Shown here piece after piece: positions 17,880 through 27,680 of a stretch of 64,000 nt of DNA; position 1 is the first letter of the stretch; the number at the start of each line of letters is the position of its first letter. The stretch lies in the NCBI RefSeq assembly GCF_016907955.1, contig NZ_JAFBCX010000004.1:661914-725913 (forward strand), given 5' to 3'. The position numbers were made by a program, and so were the translations under genes. The stretch comes from Lentzea nigeriaca. Lineage in GTDB: Bacteria; Actinomycetota; Actinomycetes; Mycobacteriales; Pseudonocardiaceae. The notes below the pieces were generated by a model. The model was not told where the DNA came from. It made no database searches and saw nothing but the letters and a program-made list of their open reading frames with translations.

Positions 17880-18692
17880 TCAGCAGTTCTGGAGTTGCTG
17901 GTTCTGCTCGGCTGTCGCGCCGAACATCTCCATGTTGTCGATCTTCCACCGGCCGCCCTGGTCGACCGCGCTCACGCGGAGCATGGCGGTGCCGCCGCCC
18001 GACTGGTTGTCGGTGGTGCGGGTCGTGACCTGGTCGGCGAAGACCAGGACGGTGGCGTGGCCGTTCTTCAGGGACGACACGGCGGACGACACGACTCGGA
18101 CGGTCACGACCAGCTTCTGCTGGGGCGCCACCTGCTTCACCGGGCCGAACACGGCGTTGTACTGGCACAGGGCCTTGCCGGTCAGCAGTTCGCGGGCCGC
18201 CTTCTCGGTGGACTCGACGTCGGCGAAGTTGTAGGAGAAAGACTTCTCGACGGCCTCGCGGACCTGGCCGTTCACCGCGGAGGTGGTCGCGGAGTCGACG
18301 AGCGCGGCGTCGTAGGTCACCGAGCGGGACTTGAACAGGAAGAACGTGCCCAGGCCGCCCAGCAGCACCGCGACGACGAGCAACGCCACCGGCAGCAACC
18401 AGGCAGGCCTCGACGCGGGCTCATCGGGCTCGTCGGCCTTCTGATCGCCCTCCGGGTCGGACTTCGAGGGCTTCGGCTGCTTCGTGGCCGGAGGCGTCCA
18501 CTCGACCGCCGTGGGCGCCTTCAGCTCCTCGGCCTCCTCCGCGACCTCCGGAACAGCGGCCTCAACGGTCTCAACGGCCTCCACAGCCTCTGCGGGCTCG
18601 TCGGAGGTCGAAGCACGCCTGTGCAGGCCGGCCACCTTCGGGCGGCCACCGACGGGCGGCGTGGGGATGGGGCGGCGGCGGGATGGGGGCAC
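17880..18692 (-). CDS. Mce-associated membrane protein (Mas), second copy
   Basis: A 270-residue protein. Residues 1-95 are acidic/proline-rich and presumably cytoplasmic, residues 96-118 (WLLPVALLVVAVLLGGLGTFFLF) are a membrane helix, and the remainder is an extracytoplasmic domain of the NTF2-like type seen in Mas proteins (ending in MRVSAVDQGGRWKIDNMEMF-like strands). Mas proteins accompany mce operons and are thought to stabilise the importer. It is the last gene of the mce operon, 14 bp after the first Mas gene. GTG start. Confidence 0.8.
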   Translation of the reverse strand: MPPSRRRPIPTPPVGGRPKVAGLHRRASTSDEPAEAVEAVETVEAAVPEVAEEAEELKAPTAVEWTPPATKQPKPSKSDPEGDQKADEPDEPASRPAWLLPVALLVVAVLLGGLGTFFLFKSRSVTYDAALVDSATTSAVNGQVREAVEKSFSYNFADVESTEKAARELLTGKALCQYNAVFGPVKQVAPQQKLVVTVRVVSSAVSSLKNGHATVLVFADQVTTRTTDNQSGGGTAMLRVSAVDQGGRWKIDNMEMFGATAEQNQQLQNC

Positions 18693-18706
18693 GAGAGCTC
18701 GTCCAA

Positions 18707-19207
18707 TCAGACGCCCGCCCGCAGCGGACCCAGCTGGCTCAGCTTCCAGCCGTCGTCGGTGCGGGTGAGCTTGGTCAGGTACCGGTTGATCTTGGTGACC
18801 TTCTGGCCGTTGTCGGGGGTCACCGTGCTCTCGACGACGGCGATCATCGTCGCGGTGCCGGCGCGGTCGTCGAGCTCGGTGATGGCCGCGTCGAGGACCT
18901 TGGACGTCGTCGCGGACTTGGCGTCGACCAGCTGCTTCTTGCGCGAGTCCTTGTCCTTGTCGATCTCGGCGCGCAGTTCGCCGGTCGACGAGTTGAGCCA
19001 GCGCTGCAGGTCCTCGTCGACCTTCTTGTAGTCGAGCGTCAGGAAGTTCGTGATGCCCACCTGGCCGGAGCGAAGGGCGTCGTCGCGCGCCGCGGCGAAG
19101 GAGGACTCCGACGAGTGCGACGCCGAGTACCAGGCCACGCCGAAGTACGCGGCATACCCGAACGTGAGCACCGCCAGCACCGCGGCGATCACCGTGAAGA
19201 TCCGCAC
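18707..19207 (-). CDS. Mce-associated membrane protein (Mas), first copy
   Basis: A 166-residue protein with a membrane helix at residues 4-26 and an NTF2-like outer domain that ends GWKLSQLGPLRAGV. It lacks the long cytoplasmic tail of the next gene. The GTG start shares one base with the TAG stop of mceF. In Mycobacterium the same pair follows mce1F. Confidence 0.8.
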   Translation of the reverse strand: MRIFTVIAAVLAVLTFGYAAYFGVAWYSASHSSESSFAAARDDALRSGQVGITNFLTLDYKKVDEDLQRWLNSSTGELRAEIDKDKDSRKKQLVDAKSATTSKVLDAAITELDDRAGTATMIAVVESTVTPDNGQKVTKINRYLTKLTRTDDGWKLSQLGPLRAGV

Positions 19208-20436
19208 TACTTCTTCTCCTCTGGCAAACCGAGCAACTGGCCCAGCGACGTCAGCAGCGGCAGCTCCGGCGCGGACTGCTGTCCGGTCGGCTCCTGGCCC
19301 GGCTGGGTCGTCGCGTTGCCGACCGGCGTCGTCGGCGTTCCACCGTACGGAGCATTCTGCGAGCCTCGCACCGAGGTGGCACTACCGCGCGCGAGAGCGC
19401 AGTAGGCCTGGGTGTTCAGCGGCGCGGCGGACGTGTCGTTACCAGGGCGGATGGTCGTGCCCTCGTAGCCGACGGTGCAGGGCATGGGATCGAACACGTT
19501 CAGCGCGAGGCCGAAGTGCGCGGTCCCGTCACCCGGCGCCACGGTGAAGCCACCACCGACGGCGATGGGATAGGTCACCGCGATCTGCTCCAAACCATCG
19601 CGCCTGGTCACGAGGATGTTCGACGTGGTCAGCAGGTTCGCGAACACCACACCGAGGTTCGGGCCGCTCTCCTTCAGCAGCGCCGACACCTGCTCGGACG
19701 CCGGCGGCACCGCCACGATCAACCGCCTCAGGTCGCCGTCGGACGCCTTCAGCTGCTCCGCGATCAACCGCAGGTCACCGCTGAACGACCGGATCGCGCC
19801 GCCGGAGGAGGCCTGCGTGGCCAGCACGATCTTGCCGTCCTTGAGCAGCTGTGTCGTCTGCGGCAGATGCTCGGACGCGGCCGCGGTGAACGCCGCGGTG
19901 TTGTCGATCAGCACCTGCAGGTCTCCGCCCGTGCCGCTGAACGCGGTGTGCAGCTCGTCGACGACGGTCTTCAGCGAGTCCGTCGGCACCGACGACGCGA
20001 ACGCGTCCAGGTTCGACAGCAGGCCGTCGACCGGAGGCGGCGTCTTGGTCGCCGACCGCGGGATGACCGACCCGGCCTCGAGGTACGGGCCGCCGTCGCT
20101 CTTCGGCCGCAGGTCCACGAACTGCTCACCGACGGCCGAGCGGTTCGCCACCACGGCCTCGGTCGACGCGGGCACCGGCGGGGCGTCTGCCTCCAGCTCG
20201 AGGTCGACCTCGATTCCTTCCGACGTCAGCCGCAGCTGTCCCACGCGGCCGATCGTCACGCCGCGGTAGGTGACCTCGGCGTTGGTGAAGATGCCGCCGG
20301 AGTCGGCGAGCTGCATCGTCACGACCTTCGACGACGACCGGAACAGCCCGACGTAGTTGGCGCTCACGTACGAGATGCCCAGCAACGCGACCAGCACGAA
20401 CGCCGCGATCTTGAACTTGGTGCCCCGCGTGATCAC
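19207..20436 (-). CDS. mceF: MCE family protein MceF
   Basis: Last MCE subunit of the operon, 409 residues: membrane anchor at 10-32, MCE domain at about 38-115 (VVTMQLADSGGIFTNAEVTY), a long helical region that would form part of the needle, and a proline/threonine-rich low-complexity tail. MceA-F are believed to assemble as a hetero-hexamer that ferries lipids to the YrbE permease. Four-base overlap with mceE. Confidence 0.88.
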   Translation of the reverse strand: MITRGTKFKIAAFVLVALLGISYVSANYVGLFRSSSKVVTMQLADSGGIFTNAEVTYRGVTIGRVGQLRLTSEGIEVDLELEADAPPVPASTEAVVANRSAVGEQFVDLRPKSDGGPYLEAGSVIPRSATKTPPPVDGLLSNLDAFASSVPTDSLKTVVDELHTAFSGTGGDLQVLIDNTAAFTAAASEHLPQTTQLLKDGKIVLATQASSGGAIRSFSGDLRLIAEQLKASDGDLRRLIVAVPPASEQVSALLKESGPNLGVVFANLLTTSNILVTRRDGLEQIAVTYPIAVGGGFTVAPGDGTAHFGLALNVFDPMPCTVGYEGTTIRPGNDTSAAPLNTQAYCALARGSATSVRGSQNAPYGGTPTTPVGNATTQPGQEPTGQQSAPELPLLTSLGQLLGLPEEKK

Positions 20437-21587
20437 TTGCGACCACCTCCCAGCAGGCCGCCGAGCAGGTCGCCCAGCCCCGACCCGGTGCCCTGCCCGA
20501 GGTTCGGCAGCGGGATGTTCGGCATCGGCAACGGCGTGCCCTGGCTCGGCAGCAGGCCGTCCAGCGGGGACTGCCGCGACCGGCTGAGGTTGTCGAGCAC
20601 CGTGCCGAGGTTGAGGTCCAGGTCGATGAACGCGTTCGAGTAGTCGCCCTTGACGCCGTCGACCGCCTCGTCCGGGAACGGGTAGGTCAGCAGCAGCTCG
20701 AACGCCTTCGGCAGGTTCTGCCCGGACTCGACGAGCTTCGTCAGTGTCGGCTGCAACGACTTCAGGTCGGCCACGATGTCGTCCCGGCTCTTCTTCACCG
20801 TGTCCGTCGCGACGTCGGAGAGCTTGTCCAGCGACTGCAGCAGCGTCACGAGCTGCTTGCGCTGCTCGGCGATCACCCGCAGCCCCGGCTCCAGGTCCGT
20901 CAGCGCCACCGCGATCTTCTCTCGCTGCTGCGCCAGCGTGCCGGCGAGGCGGTTGATCGAGTCGAGCGCGCGGACGATCTCCGCCTTGTGCTTGTCGAGC
21001 TCCCCGACGAACGTGTTCAGGTTGCCCAGCAACGAGCGGATCTCCTGCTCGTTGCCCTCCAACGCCGCGTTGAGCTCCTTGGTGATGTTCTGCAGCTGCG
21101 CCACACCACCGCCGTTGAGCAGCATCGACAGCGCGCCGAAGACCTCTTCGACCTCGGGGTTGCGGTTCGTCTTGGCCAGCGGGATCACAGAGCCATCCAC
21201 GAGCTTCCCCGCGGGCGGCTGTGTTTGATCATTTTTGGGAGGCTTGCCCAGCTCGACGAACTTCTCGCCCAGCAACGCAGACTGCCGCAGGTTCGCGAAC
21301 GCGTTCGCCGGCAGCTGCACGTCACCGTTGACCAGCATGGTGACCTCGGCGGTCCAGCCGTCGGGCGCCAGGTCGATCTTCTCGACCCGGCCGACCGGCA
21401 CGTCGTTGACCTTCACGCCCGCCTGCGGCACGAGGTCCAGCACGTCCTTGAACTGCGCCTTGACCCGGTACGGGTGGTCACCGACGTCCGCACCGCCCGG
21501 CAGGGGCATGTTGTAGACGCCGTCGAACCCACCGGATCCACAACCGGCCAGCACCAGGGCCGACAACACGATCGCGAGCTTCTTCAC
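20433..21587 (-). CDS. mceE: MCE family lipoprotein MceE
   Basis: The 384-residue product starts with GTG (overlapping the mceD stop as GTGA) and begins MKKLAIVLSALVLAGCGSGG, a lipoprotein signal with LAGC at 13-16. This is the LprK-type position in the operon and confirms the gene order. MCE domain at about 38-115, coiled helical region to about 320, glycine-rich tail. An upstream extension to 21707 is open but lacks family similarity. Confidence 0.9.
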   Translation of the reverse strand: MKKLAIVLSALVLAGCGSGGFDGVYNMPLPGGADVGDHPYRVKAQFKDVLDLVPQAGVKVNDVPVGRVEKIDLAPDGWTAEVTMLVNGDVQLPANAFANLRQSALLGEKFVELGKPPKNDQTQPPAGKLVDGSVIPLAKTNRNPEVEEVFGALSMLLNGGGVAQLQNITKELNAALEGNEQEIRSLLGNLNTFVGELDKHKAEIVRALDSINRLAGTLAQQREKIAVALTDLEPGLRVIAEQRKQLVTLLQSLDKLSDVATDTVKKSRDDIVADLKSLQPTLTKLVESGQNLPKAFELLLTYPFPDEAVDGVKGDYSNAFIDLDLNLGTVLDNLSRSRQSPLDGLLPSQGTPLPMPNIPLPNLGQGTGSGLGDLLGGLLGGGRK

Positions 21588-22750
21588 CGGGGCACCCCCG
21601 CGAGCGGAAGGGGCAGCGGCAACTTGCCCGCCTGCAGGTCGCTGACGACCTGCGCGGGTGAGTTCAGCGGCACCGCACCGGACAGGATCGGCTCCAGCTG
21701 CTTGCACGTCTGCGCGAGCACCTGCGGCACGTTGCTCGGCGCCGCCTGCTTCACCAGCTTGCAGATCAGCACGATCGGCGGCTGGTTCAGCTCGTTGATG
21801 TTCGCGCGGGTGTCGAGCGTGCCGGAGGCCGCGTTGTAGGTGTTCTGCAGGTTGCCCAGCGCGAGCGGCGCCACGTCGAGCGTTTCCGCCAGCGCGGCCC
21901 GCTGGTTCACCAGCACCTGCGTGATCGAGGCCAGCTTGTCCACATTGGACTTGAGCACCTCGCGGTTGTCCTTGATGAAGCCCTGCACCTGCTGCAGCGC
22001 GGTCGCGAGCTCGTTCAGCGCGGCACCGAGGTCACCGCGCTCGTCGGCGAGCATCTTCGACACGTCCGCAAGCTGCTTGTTGAAGTCCCGCACCTGGCTG
22101 TCGTTCGCGGCCAGCATCGCGGTGAACTTCTGCAGGTTGTCGACGGTCGCGAACAAGTCCTCTTTGGACCCGGAGAGCGTGCGCGTGGCCTGGCCGAGGT
22201 TCTTCAACGTGTCGTTGAGCGCCTGGCCGTTGCCCTCCAGGTTCTTCGCGGCCGCGTTCAGCAGGTCCGCCAGCGCCCCGTCGGCGTTCGCGCCGTTGGG
22301 TCCCAGCGCGGTCGTGAGCTTGTCCAACGACTGGTAGAGGTCGTCCAGCTCGACCGGCGTCGCGGTGCGCTCGCGCGGGATCACGGCGTCGTCGCCCATC
22401 GTCGGCCCGCCGGTGTACGCGGGCGCGAGCTGCACGTACCGGTCGCTGACCACGCTCGGCGCGACCACGACGGCCTGCGCGTTCTCCGGCACCCGCACCG
22501 AGCGGTCGACGGTGAAGACGACCCTGACCGTCTTGCCCTCCGGCACGACCTCGTCGATGGTGCCGACCTTCACGCCCAGCACCCGCACGTCACCGCCGGG
22601 GTAGACGCCGACGGCCGCGGCGAAGTGCGCGGTGACCTTGCGCCCGTTCATGCCGGCGAAGACCCACCACATGCCGGCCGTGACGACCAGCGCGAGTACG
22701 CACGCGATCGCGATGAACCGCCCGATCCTGCTGTTCGCCGCCGTTGTCAT
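21584..22750 (-). CDS. mceD: MCE family protein MceD
   Basis: A 388-residue subunit: anchor at 10-32 (FIAIACVLALVVTAGMWWVF), MCE domain at 38-115 with the YPGGDVRVLGVKVG motif, then an extended helical stretch. ATGA overlap with the mceC stop and GTGA overlap with mceE. Confidence 0.9.
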   Translation of the reverse strand: MTTAANSRIGRFIAIACVLALVVTAGMWWVFAGMNGRKVTAHFAAAVGVYPGGDVRVLGVKVGTIDEVVPEGKTVRVVFTVDRSVRVPENAQAVVVAPSVVSDRYVQLAPAYTGGPTMGDDAVIPRERTATPVELDDLYQSLDKLTTALGPNGANADGALADLLNAAAKNLEGNGQALNDTLKNLGQATRTLSGSKEDLFATVDNLQKFTAMLAANDSQVRDFNKQLADVSKMLADERGDLGAALNELATALQQVQGFIKDNREVLKSNVDKLASITQVLVNQRAALAETLDVAPLALGNLQNTYNAASGTLDTRANINELNQPPIVLICKLVKQAAPSNVPQVLAQTCKQLEPILSGAVPLNSPAQVVSDLQAGKLPLPLPLAGVPR

Positions 22751-23748
22751 CGCTGCACCCCCGGAGGCAGGCAGCCTTCCTCGTTGAACCCGACGACGCC
22801 GAGGTTCACCGAGGGCGGCAGCAGACCGCAGATGTAGGTGTCGAACCAGCGCCCGTTGCCGAGGGTGTTCGCGAACACCCGGTAGAACGGCGCCATCAGC
22901 GCGAGGCTGCGGTCGAGGTTGTCCTGGTTGCGCTGCAGGATCGTGGTGACCCTGCCGAGCTGCTCCAGCGCGGGCTTGAGCTGGTTCTGGTTGTCCTGCA
23001 CCAGACCGCTGAGCTCCCGCGAAAGGTCACGCGTGCCGGTCAGCAACGAGCTGATCGCCTCCCGCCGCTTGCGCAGCTCGCCGAGCAGCAGGTTGCCGTC
23101 GGACAGCAGCTTCTCGAACTCCGCGTTGCGGTCGGCGAGCGTCTTGGTCAGCTGCCTGGTGTTGTCGAGCAGCTTGGCGAGCTGCTCGTCGCGCGACGAG
23201 ATCGTCTTCGACAGCGCGGACAGGCCGTCCAGCGCGCCCCGCACGTGCTCCGGCGAGTTCTTGAAGGTGTCGGACAGCACCGTGAAGCTGTCCGCGAGCT
23301 GCTTGGTGTCGATCTGGCCGACGGTCGTCGCGAGCCCGTTGAACGCCTCGTTCACGTCGTACGGCGCGAGAGTGCGTTCCTTCGGGATCGGGTTGCCCGG
23401 CGACAACGGCTCGGAGCCTTGCGGGTCGAGCGCCAGGAACTTCTGGCCCAGCAACGTCTTGATGCGGATCATCGCGGTCGTCCTGTCGCCCACCCAGGCG
23501 TCCTTGACCTTGAACGTCACCCGCACGCGGTCGCCGTTCAGCTTGACCTTGGTGACCTTGCCGACCTTCACGCCGGCGACGCGGACCTCGTTGCCCGGCA
23601 CCAGTCCCGCGGCCTCGCTGAAGTCCGCGGCGTAGCTCGTGCCACCGCCGACGATCGGCAGGTCGTCCGAGTAGAACGCGGCCAGCAACAGCAGGGCGAT
23701 CAGGGTCAGGCTGATCGCGCCGGTCCGGATCGGGTTGCGCTGTTTCAT
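22747..23748 (-). CDS. mceC: MCE family protein MceC
   Basis: A 333-residue subunit starting MKQRNPIRTGAISLTLIALL (membrane anchor at 11-29), followed by the MCE domain (VPGNEVRVAGVKVGKVTKV) and a helical needle region. The ATG at 23748 overlaps the mceB stop as ATGA; a longer frame upstream is not supported. Ends in a cysteine-containing C-terminus like other MceC proteins (YICGLLPPSVNLG). Confidence 0.9.
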   Translation of the reverse strand: MKQRNPIRTGAISLTLIALLLLAAFYSDDLPIVGGGTSYAADFSEAAGLVPGNEVRVAGVKVGKVTKVKLNGDRVRVTFKVKDAWVGDRTTAMIRIKTLLGQKFLALDPQGSEPLSPGNPIPKERTLAPYDVNEAFNGLATTVGQIDTKQLADSFTVLSDTFKNSPEHVRGALDGLSALSKTISSRDEQLAKLLDNTRQLTKTLADRNAEFEKLLSDGNLLLGELRKRREAISSLLTGTRDLSRELSGLVQDNQNQLKPALEQLGRVTTILQRNQDNLDRSLALMAPFYRVFANTLGNGRWFDTYICGLLPPSVNLGVVGFNEEGCLPPGVQR

Positions 23749-24776
23749 CGGCGGCACCTCTGCTGTGTCACCGGCAACGGCGTGATCGGAATGGGGTTGT
23801 TGATGACCGGCGGCACCGCGACCTGGCCGGTGCCCTCGCACAGGAAGAAGTTGAACCAGGAACCGTAGGTCGCGGTCCGGGTGATCGTCTCCAGCTTGTT
23901 GGGCAGCCGCTGCAGCACGCCGTCGACGATCTGCTCGTTGTCCGCCAGCGTCTGCGAGACGAGGCCGAGCTGCGCGATGTCGTTCTTCAGCGGGGCGCGG
24001 CCCTGCTCGAGCAGCCCCGCCGTGGCGTTGGTCAGGTCGCCGAGCGCGGTGATCGCGTCACCGATCGGCTGGCGGTCCTGCGCGAGTCCGGACACCAGCG
24101 TCTGCAACGTGCCCACGAGACGGTTGAAGTCCTCGTCGCGCGAGTTCACGGTGTCGAGCGCGGTGTTGAGGTTGTCGACGACCTCGCCGATCACCTTGTC
24201 CTTGCTCGCCAGCGTGCTGGTCAGCGACGCCGTGTGCTTCAGCAGGCTGTCGATCGTGCTGCCTTCTCCCTGCAGCACTTGGATGATCTCGAACGACAGC
24301 TTGTTCACGTCCTCCGGCGACAGCGCCTGGAAGAGCGGCTTGAAGCCGTTGAACAACACCGTGAGATCGAGCGCGGGCTTGGTGCGCTCCAACGGGATCG
24401 TGCCGCCCTCCGGCAGCACTGCCTTGGTGTCACCGGTGCCGGACTCGAGCGCGATGTACCGCTGTCCCACCAGGTTGCGGTACTTGATCGTCGCGATGAC
24501 CGACGCCGGCAGCTTGCGGTCGCCGTCGATCGAGAACTCGACCTCGGCGGTCTTGCGGTCGACGACCTTGATCTCGTCGACCTGCCCTACGCGCACACCG
24601 GCGATGCGGATGTCGTCACCGGAGTTCAACGCGGTGACGTCGGTGAACCGCGCCTTGTAACCCGTGGCACCGGCCAGGTTCACGTTGGCGATGGTCACCG
24701 CGAGCAGCGTCGTGGCGAGGACCGTGACCACCGCGAAGGTGATCAGCTTGACCAGCGGACCGAGCACTCCCCTCAC
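23745..24776 (-). CDS. mceB: MCE family protein MceB
   Basis: A 343-residue subunit with GTG start overlapping the mceA stop. Anchor at 8-30, MCE domain with NSGDDIRIAGVRVGQVDEI, helical region to about 310. Short C-terminus with an isoleucine/proline stretch and cysteines. Confidence 0.9.
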   Translation of the reverse strand: MRGVLGPLVKLITFAVVTVLATTLLAVTIANVNLAGATGYKARFTDVTALNSGDDIRIAGVRVGQVDEIKVVDRKTAEVEFSIDGDRKLPASVIATIKYRNLVGQRYIALESGTGDTKAVLPEGGTIPLERTKPALDLTVLFNGFKPLFQALSPEDVNKLSFEIIQVLQGEGSTIDSLLKHTASLTSTLASKDKVIGEVVDNLNTALDTVNSRDEDFNRLVGTLQTLVSGLAQDRQPIGDAITALGDLTNATAGLLEQGRAPLKNDIAQLGLVSQTLADNEQIVDGVLQRLPNKLETITRTATYGSWFNFFLCEGTGQVAVPPVINNPIPITPLPVTQQRCRR

Positions 24777-26089
24777 TGGACCGTCACCTCCGTTCCGCGA
24801 ACGAGCGGCCCGAGCAGCAGGCTCGACCAGCTGGGCATGTCACGCGGGTCCATGCCGAGCTGCGGCCCGTAGAGCGCCGCGATCAACCTGGCTTCCTCCG
24901 GCGAGTTGGCGAGCCTGAGCACGTCCTGCGCCGACGAGGTGGAGACGTTGCCGGCGTTGGCCGGCGGCAGGATCCCGTCGTGGGCGACGCGGGCGGGCGA
25001 GGGTGAGGTGGAGCCGTCCTTCACCGGCCCGTCCGGCGGGTACTGCGGGAACGGGTTCGGCCGCGGCACGATGTCGTAGCAGCGGGGTCCGCGCTTGTCG
25101 GAGTACTTGGGCTCGTCGGCGTTCGGCTTGTACTTGCCGCGGTTCTGCGTGATCTCCAGCGTGATGTGCAGGCCGGGCTCGTCGGTGCCGGCGCCGAACG
25201 CCTTGCTGATGATCGGCTCGAACTCCGCGAGTCCCTTGAGCAGGCACGGGTACTCGGGCGCGTACTTGGCCAGCAGCTCGAGCGTCGGGCGGCTGGTGTC
25301 GGCGAGCGCGATGATGTTGTTCTTGTTGACCGTCACGAAGCTGGTGAGGTCCTGCGACGAGGTGGTCAGCGATCCGTACAGCGCCAGCAGGTTGTCGCGC
25401 TGCTCGACGACGGTCTTGGTCGTCGTGGTCATGTCGTTGAGCGCCTGCAACAGATCCGGCGCCGCGTCCGAGTAGACGTTGGCGACGTCCGCGAGCTTGG
25501 AGATGTTCTCCTTCAACGCGGGCAGCTGCGGGTTGAGTTCACCGAGGTAGGAATCAAGCGACACCAGCGTCTGGCCGAGCGGCTTGCCCCGGCCGTCCAG
25601 CGCCTGCGACAACGCGGTCAGCGTGGTGGCGAGCTTCTCCGGCTGGATCGCCTGCAGCACCGGCATCAGGTTGTCGAGCACGCGTTCCAGCTCGATCGCG
25701 CTGCTGGTCCGGTCCTGCTCGATGACCGCGCCCGCTTTGATCGCCGCGCTCTTCTGCTGCGGCAGCACGAGGTTCACGTACCGCTCGCCGAACAACGTCT
25801 TCGGCAGCAACCGCGCGCTGACGTTGGCCGGGATCTCGTTCACCTTGTCCGGCAACAGCGCGAGCTCCAGCTCGGCGCCGTCCCCGCTGGTGCGGATGGA
25901 CTTCACCGAACCGACGATCAGGCCGCGCACCTTGACGTCGCTGGCCGTCTGCAGCTGGTTGCCGATGTGGTCGGTCTTGAGCGTGACCTTCACGTACTCG
26001 CCGAAGGCGTCCTTGTAGAGCGCCACCGTCAGCGACAGGAACATGGCGATCGCGAGAAGAAAGGCGATGCCCAGCACGCGTTTCCTCAT
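24773..26089 (-). CDS. mceA: MCE family protein MceA
   Basis: First of the six MCE subunits, 438 residues. MRKRVLGIAFLLAIAMFLSL is the anchor; the MCE domain covers about 38-118; a helical region and a proline-rich tail follow. The start was placed at 26089 because it overlaps the yrbEB stop as ATGA and the anchor begins there. Confidence 0.9.
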   Translation of the reverse strand: MRKRVLGIAFLLAIAMFLSLTVALYKDAFGEYVKVTLKTDHIGNQLQTASDVKVRGLIVGSVKSIRTSGDGAELELALLPDKVNEIPANVSARLLPKTLFGERYVNLVLPQQKSAAIKAGAVIEQDRTSSAIELERVLDNLMPVLQAIQPEKLATTLTALSQALDGRGKPLGQTLVSLDSYLGELNPQLPALKENISKLADVANVYSDAAPDLLQALNDMTTTTKTVVEQRDNLLALYGSLTTSSQDLTSFVTVNKNNIIALADTSRPTLELLAKYAPEYPCLLKGLAEFEPIISKAFGAGTDEPGLHITLEITQNRGKYKPNADEPKYSDKRGPRCYDIVPRPNPFPQYPPDGPVKDGSTSPSPARVAHDGILPPANAGNVSTSSAQDVLRLANSPEEARLIAALYGPQLGMDPRDMPSWSSLLLGPLVRGTEVTVQ

Positions 26090-26895
26090 CCCGCGATCCT
26101 CACCGTCGTCGTCGCACCCCAGATCGCGAGGCTCAGGAAGAAGTCGAGCAGCGCCGTCGTGACGATCGCCGTCCGCACCGCGCGGCCGACCGCCACGCCG
26201 ACGCCCGCCGGGCCGCCGCTCGCGCGGTAGCCGTAGTAGCAGTGGGTCATGATGATCACGACGGCGAAGACCAGCACCTTGCCGAACGACCACAGCACGT
26301 CGATCGGCGGTAGGAACAGGTTGAAGTAGTGGTCGTACGTACCCGCTGACTGCCCGTAGAACTCGACCGTGATCGTCCGCGCGGCCAGGTAGCTCGTGAG
26401 CAGGCCGATCACGTACAGCGGGATGATCGCGACGAACCCGGCGATGATCCGCGTGGTGACGAGGAACGGCAGGCTGGGAATGCCCATGACCTCGAGCGCG
26501 TCGATCTCCTCGGAGATCCGCATGGCACCGAGCTGCGCCGTGAAGCCGGATCCGACCGTCGCGCTCAAGGCCAGACCGGCGACCAACGGCGCGATCTCAC
26601 GGGTGTTGAAGTAGGCGGACACGAAGCCGGCGAACGCCGACGTGCCGATCTGGTTGAGCGCGGTGAAGCCCTGCAGACCGACGACGGTGCCGGTGAAGAC
26701 GCTCAGCCCGACCATCACACCGATCGTGCCGCCGATGACCGCGAGAGCGCCGCTGCCGAAGCTGACCTCGGCCAGCAGCCGCATGGTCTCCTTCGAGTAC
26801 CGCTTGATCGCACGCGGCGTCCACGCCAGCGCCTTGAGGTAGAACGCCAGCTGGTCGCCGAATCCGTCCAGAGTGGACAGTGCCTTGTTCGCCAT
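26086..26895 (-). CDS. yrbEB: MlaE/YrbE-type permease, second copy
   Basis: A 269-residue integral membrane protein of the MlaE family with five to six membrane segments and the conserved cytoplasmic motif ISEEIDALEVMGI (about residues 122-134) that couples to the ATPase. It pairs with YrbEA to form the membrane channel of the Mce importer. Start overlaps the yrbEA stop by one base. Confidence 0.93.
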   Translation of the reverse strand: MANKALSTLDGFGDQLAFYLKALAWTPRAIKRYSKETMRLLAEVSFGSGALAVIGGTIGVMVGLSVFTGTVVGLQGFTALNQIGTSAFAGFVSAYFNTREIAPLVAGLALSATVGSGFTAQLGAMRISEEIDALEVMGIPSLPFLVTTRIIAGFVAIIPLYVIGLLTSYLAARTITVEFYGQSAGTYDHYFNLFLPPIDVLWSFGKVLVFAVVIIMTHCYYGYRASGGPAGVGVAVGRAVRTAIVTTALLDFFLSLAIWGATTTVRIAG

Positions 26896-27680
26896 CAGCT
26901 CCCCTTTGCGGGCACGACCTGCAGATAGATCGTGGTGAGGACGAAGTTGACGAAGAACAGCAGCAGGAACGTGATGACCACGGCCTGGTTCACCGCGTCA
27001 CCCACGCCCTTCGGCCCACCGGCCGGGTTGAGGCCGCGGTAGGCGGCGACGATGCCGGCGATGAACCCGAAGATCAGCGCCTTGAGCTCGCTGATCCACA
27101 GGTCGGGCAGCTGCGCCAGGGCCGAGAAGCTCGCCAGGTACGCGCCGGGCGTGCCGTCCTGCATGATCACGTTGAAGAAGTAGCCACCGAGCACACCGAC
27201 GACGCTGACCATGCCGTTGAGCAGCACGGACACCAGCATCGCGGCGAGCACGCGCGGCACGACGAGGCGTTGGATCGGGCTGACGCCGAGCACTTCCATG
27301 GCGTCGATCTCTTCACGGATCGTCCTCGACCCGAGGTCGGCACAGATCGCCGAGCCACCCGCACCCGCGATGAGCAGCGCCGTCACGATCGGGCTGGCCT
27401 GCTGGATGATCGCGAGCACGCTGGCCGCTCCCGTGAACGACTGCGCACCGATCTGCCGCGTCAGGCTGCCGAGCTGAAGCGCGATGACCGCACCGAACGG
27501 AATCGACACCAGCGCCGTCGGCAACACCGTCACGCTGACGATGAACCAGGCCTGCTGAATGAACTCCCGGAGCTGGAACGGCCTGCGGAACGACGCCCTG
27601 GTGACGTCGATGCCGAGCTGGCACAGCTTTCCGGTCTCCCGCAGCGCACCGGCGCCGGGGAAAGTCGTCTGCGTGGTCAC
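26895..27680 (-). CDS. yrbEA: MlaE/YrbE-type permease, first copy
   Basis: A 261-residue permease paralogue with the same coupling motif (IREEIDAMEVLGV) and membrane pattern. The GTG at 27680 overlaps the stop of the ATPase gene as GTGA and was preferred to the TTG-like start 24 bp upstream. Confidence 0.93.
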   Translation of the reverse strand: MTTQTTFPGAGALRETGKLCQLGIDVTRASFRRPFQLREFIQQAWFIVSVTVLPTALVSIPFGAVIALQLGSLTRQIGAQSFTGAASVLAIIQQASPIVTALLIAGAGGSAICADLGSRTIREEIDAMEVLGVSPIQRLVVPRVLAAMLVSVLLNGMVSVVGVLGGYFFNVIMQDGTPGAYLASFSALAQLPDLWISELKALIFGFIAGIVAAYRGLNPAGGPKGVGDAVNQAVVITFLLLFFVNFVLTTIYLQVVPAKGS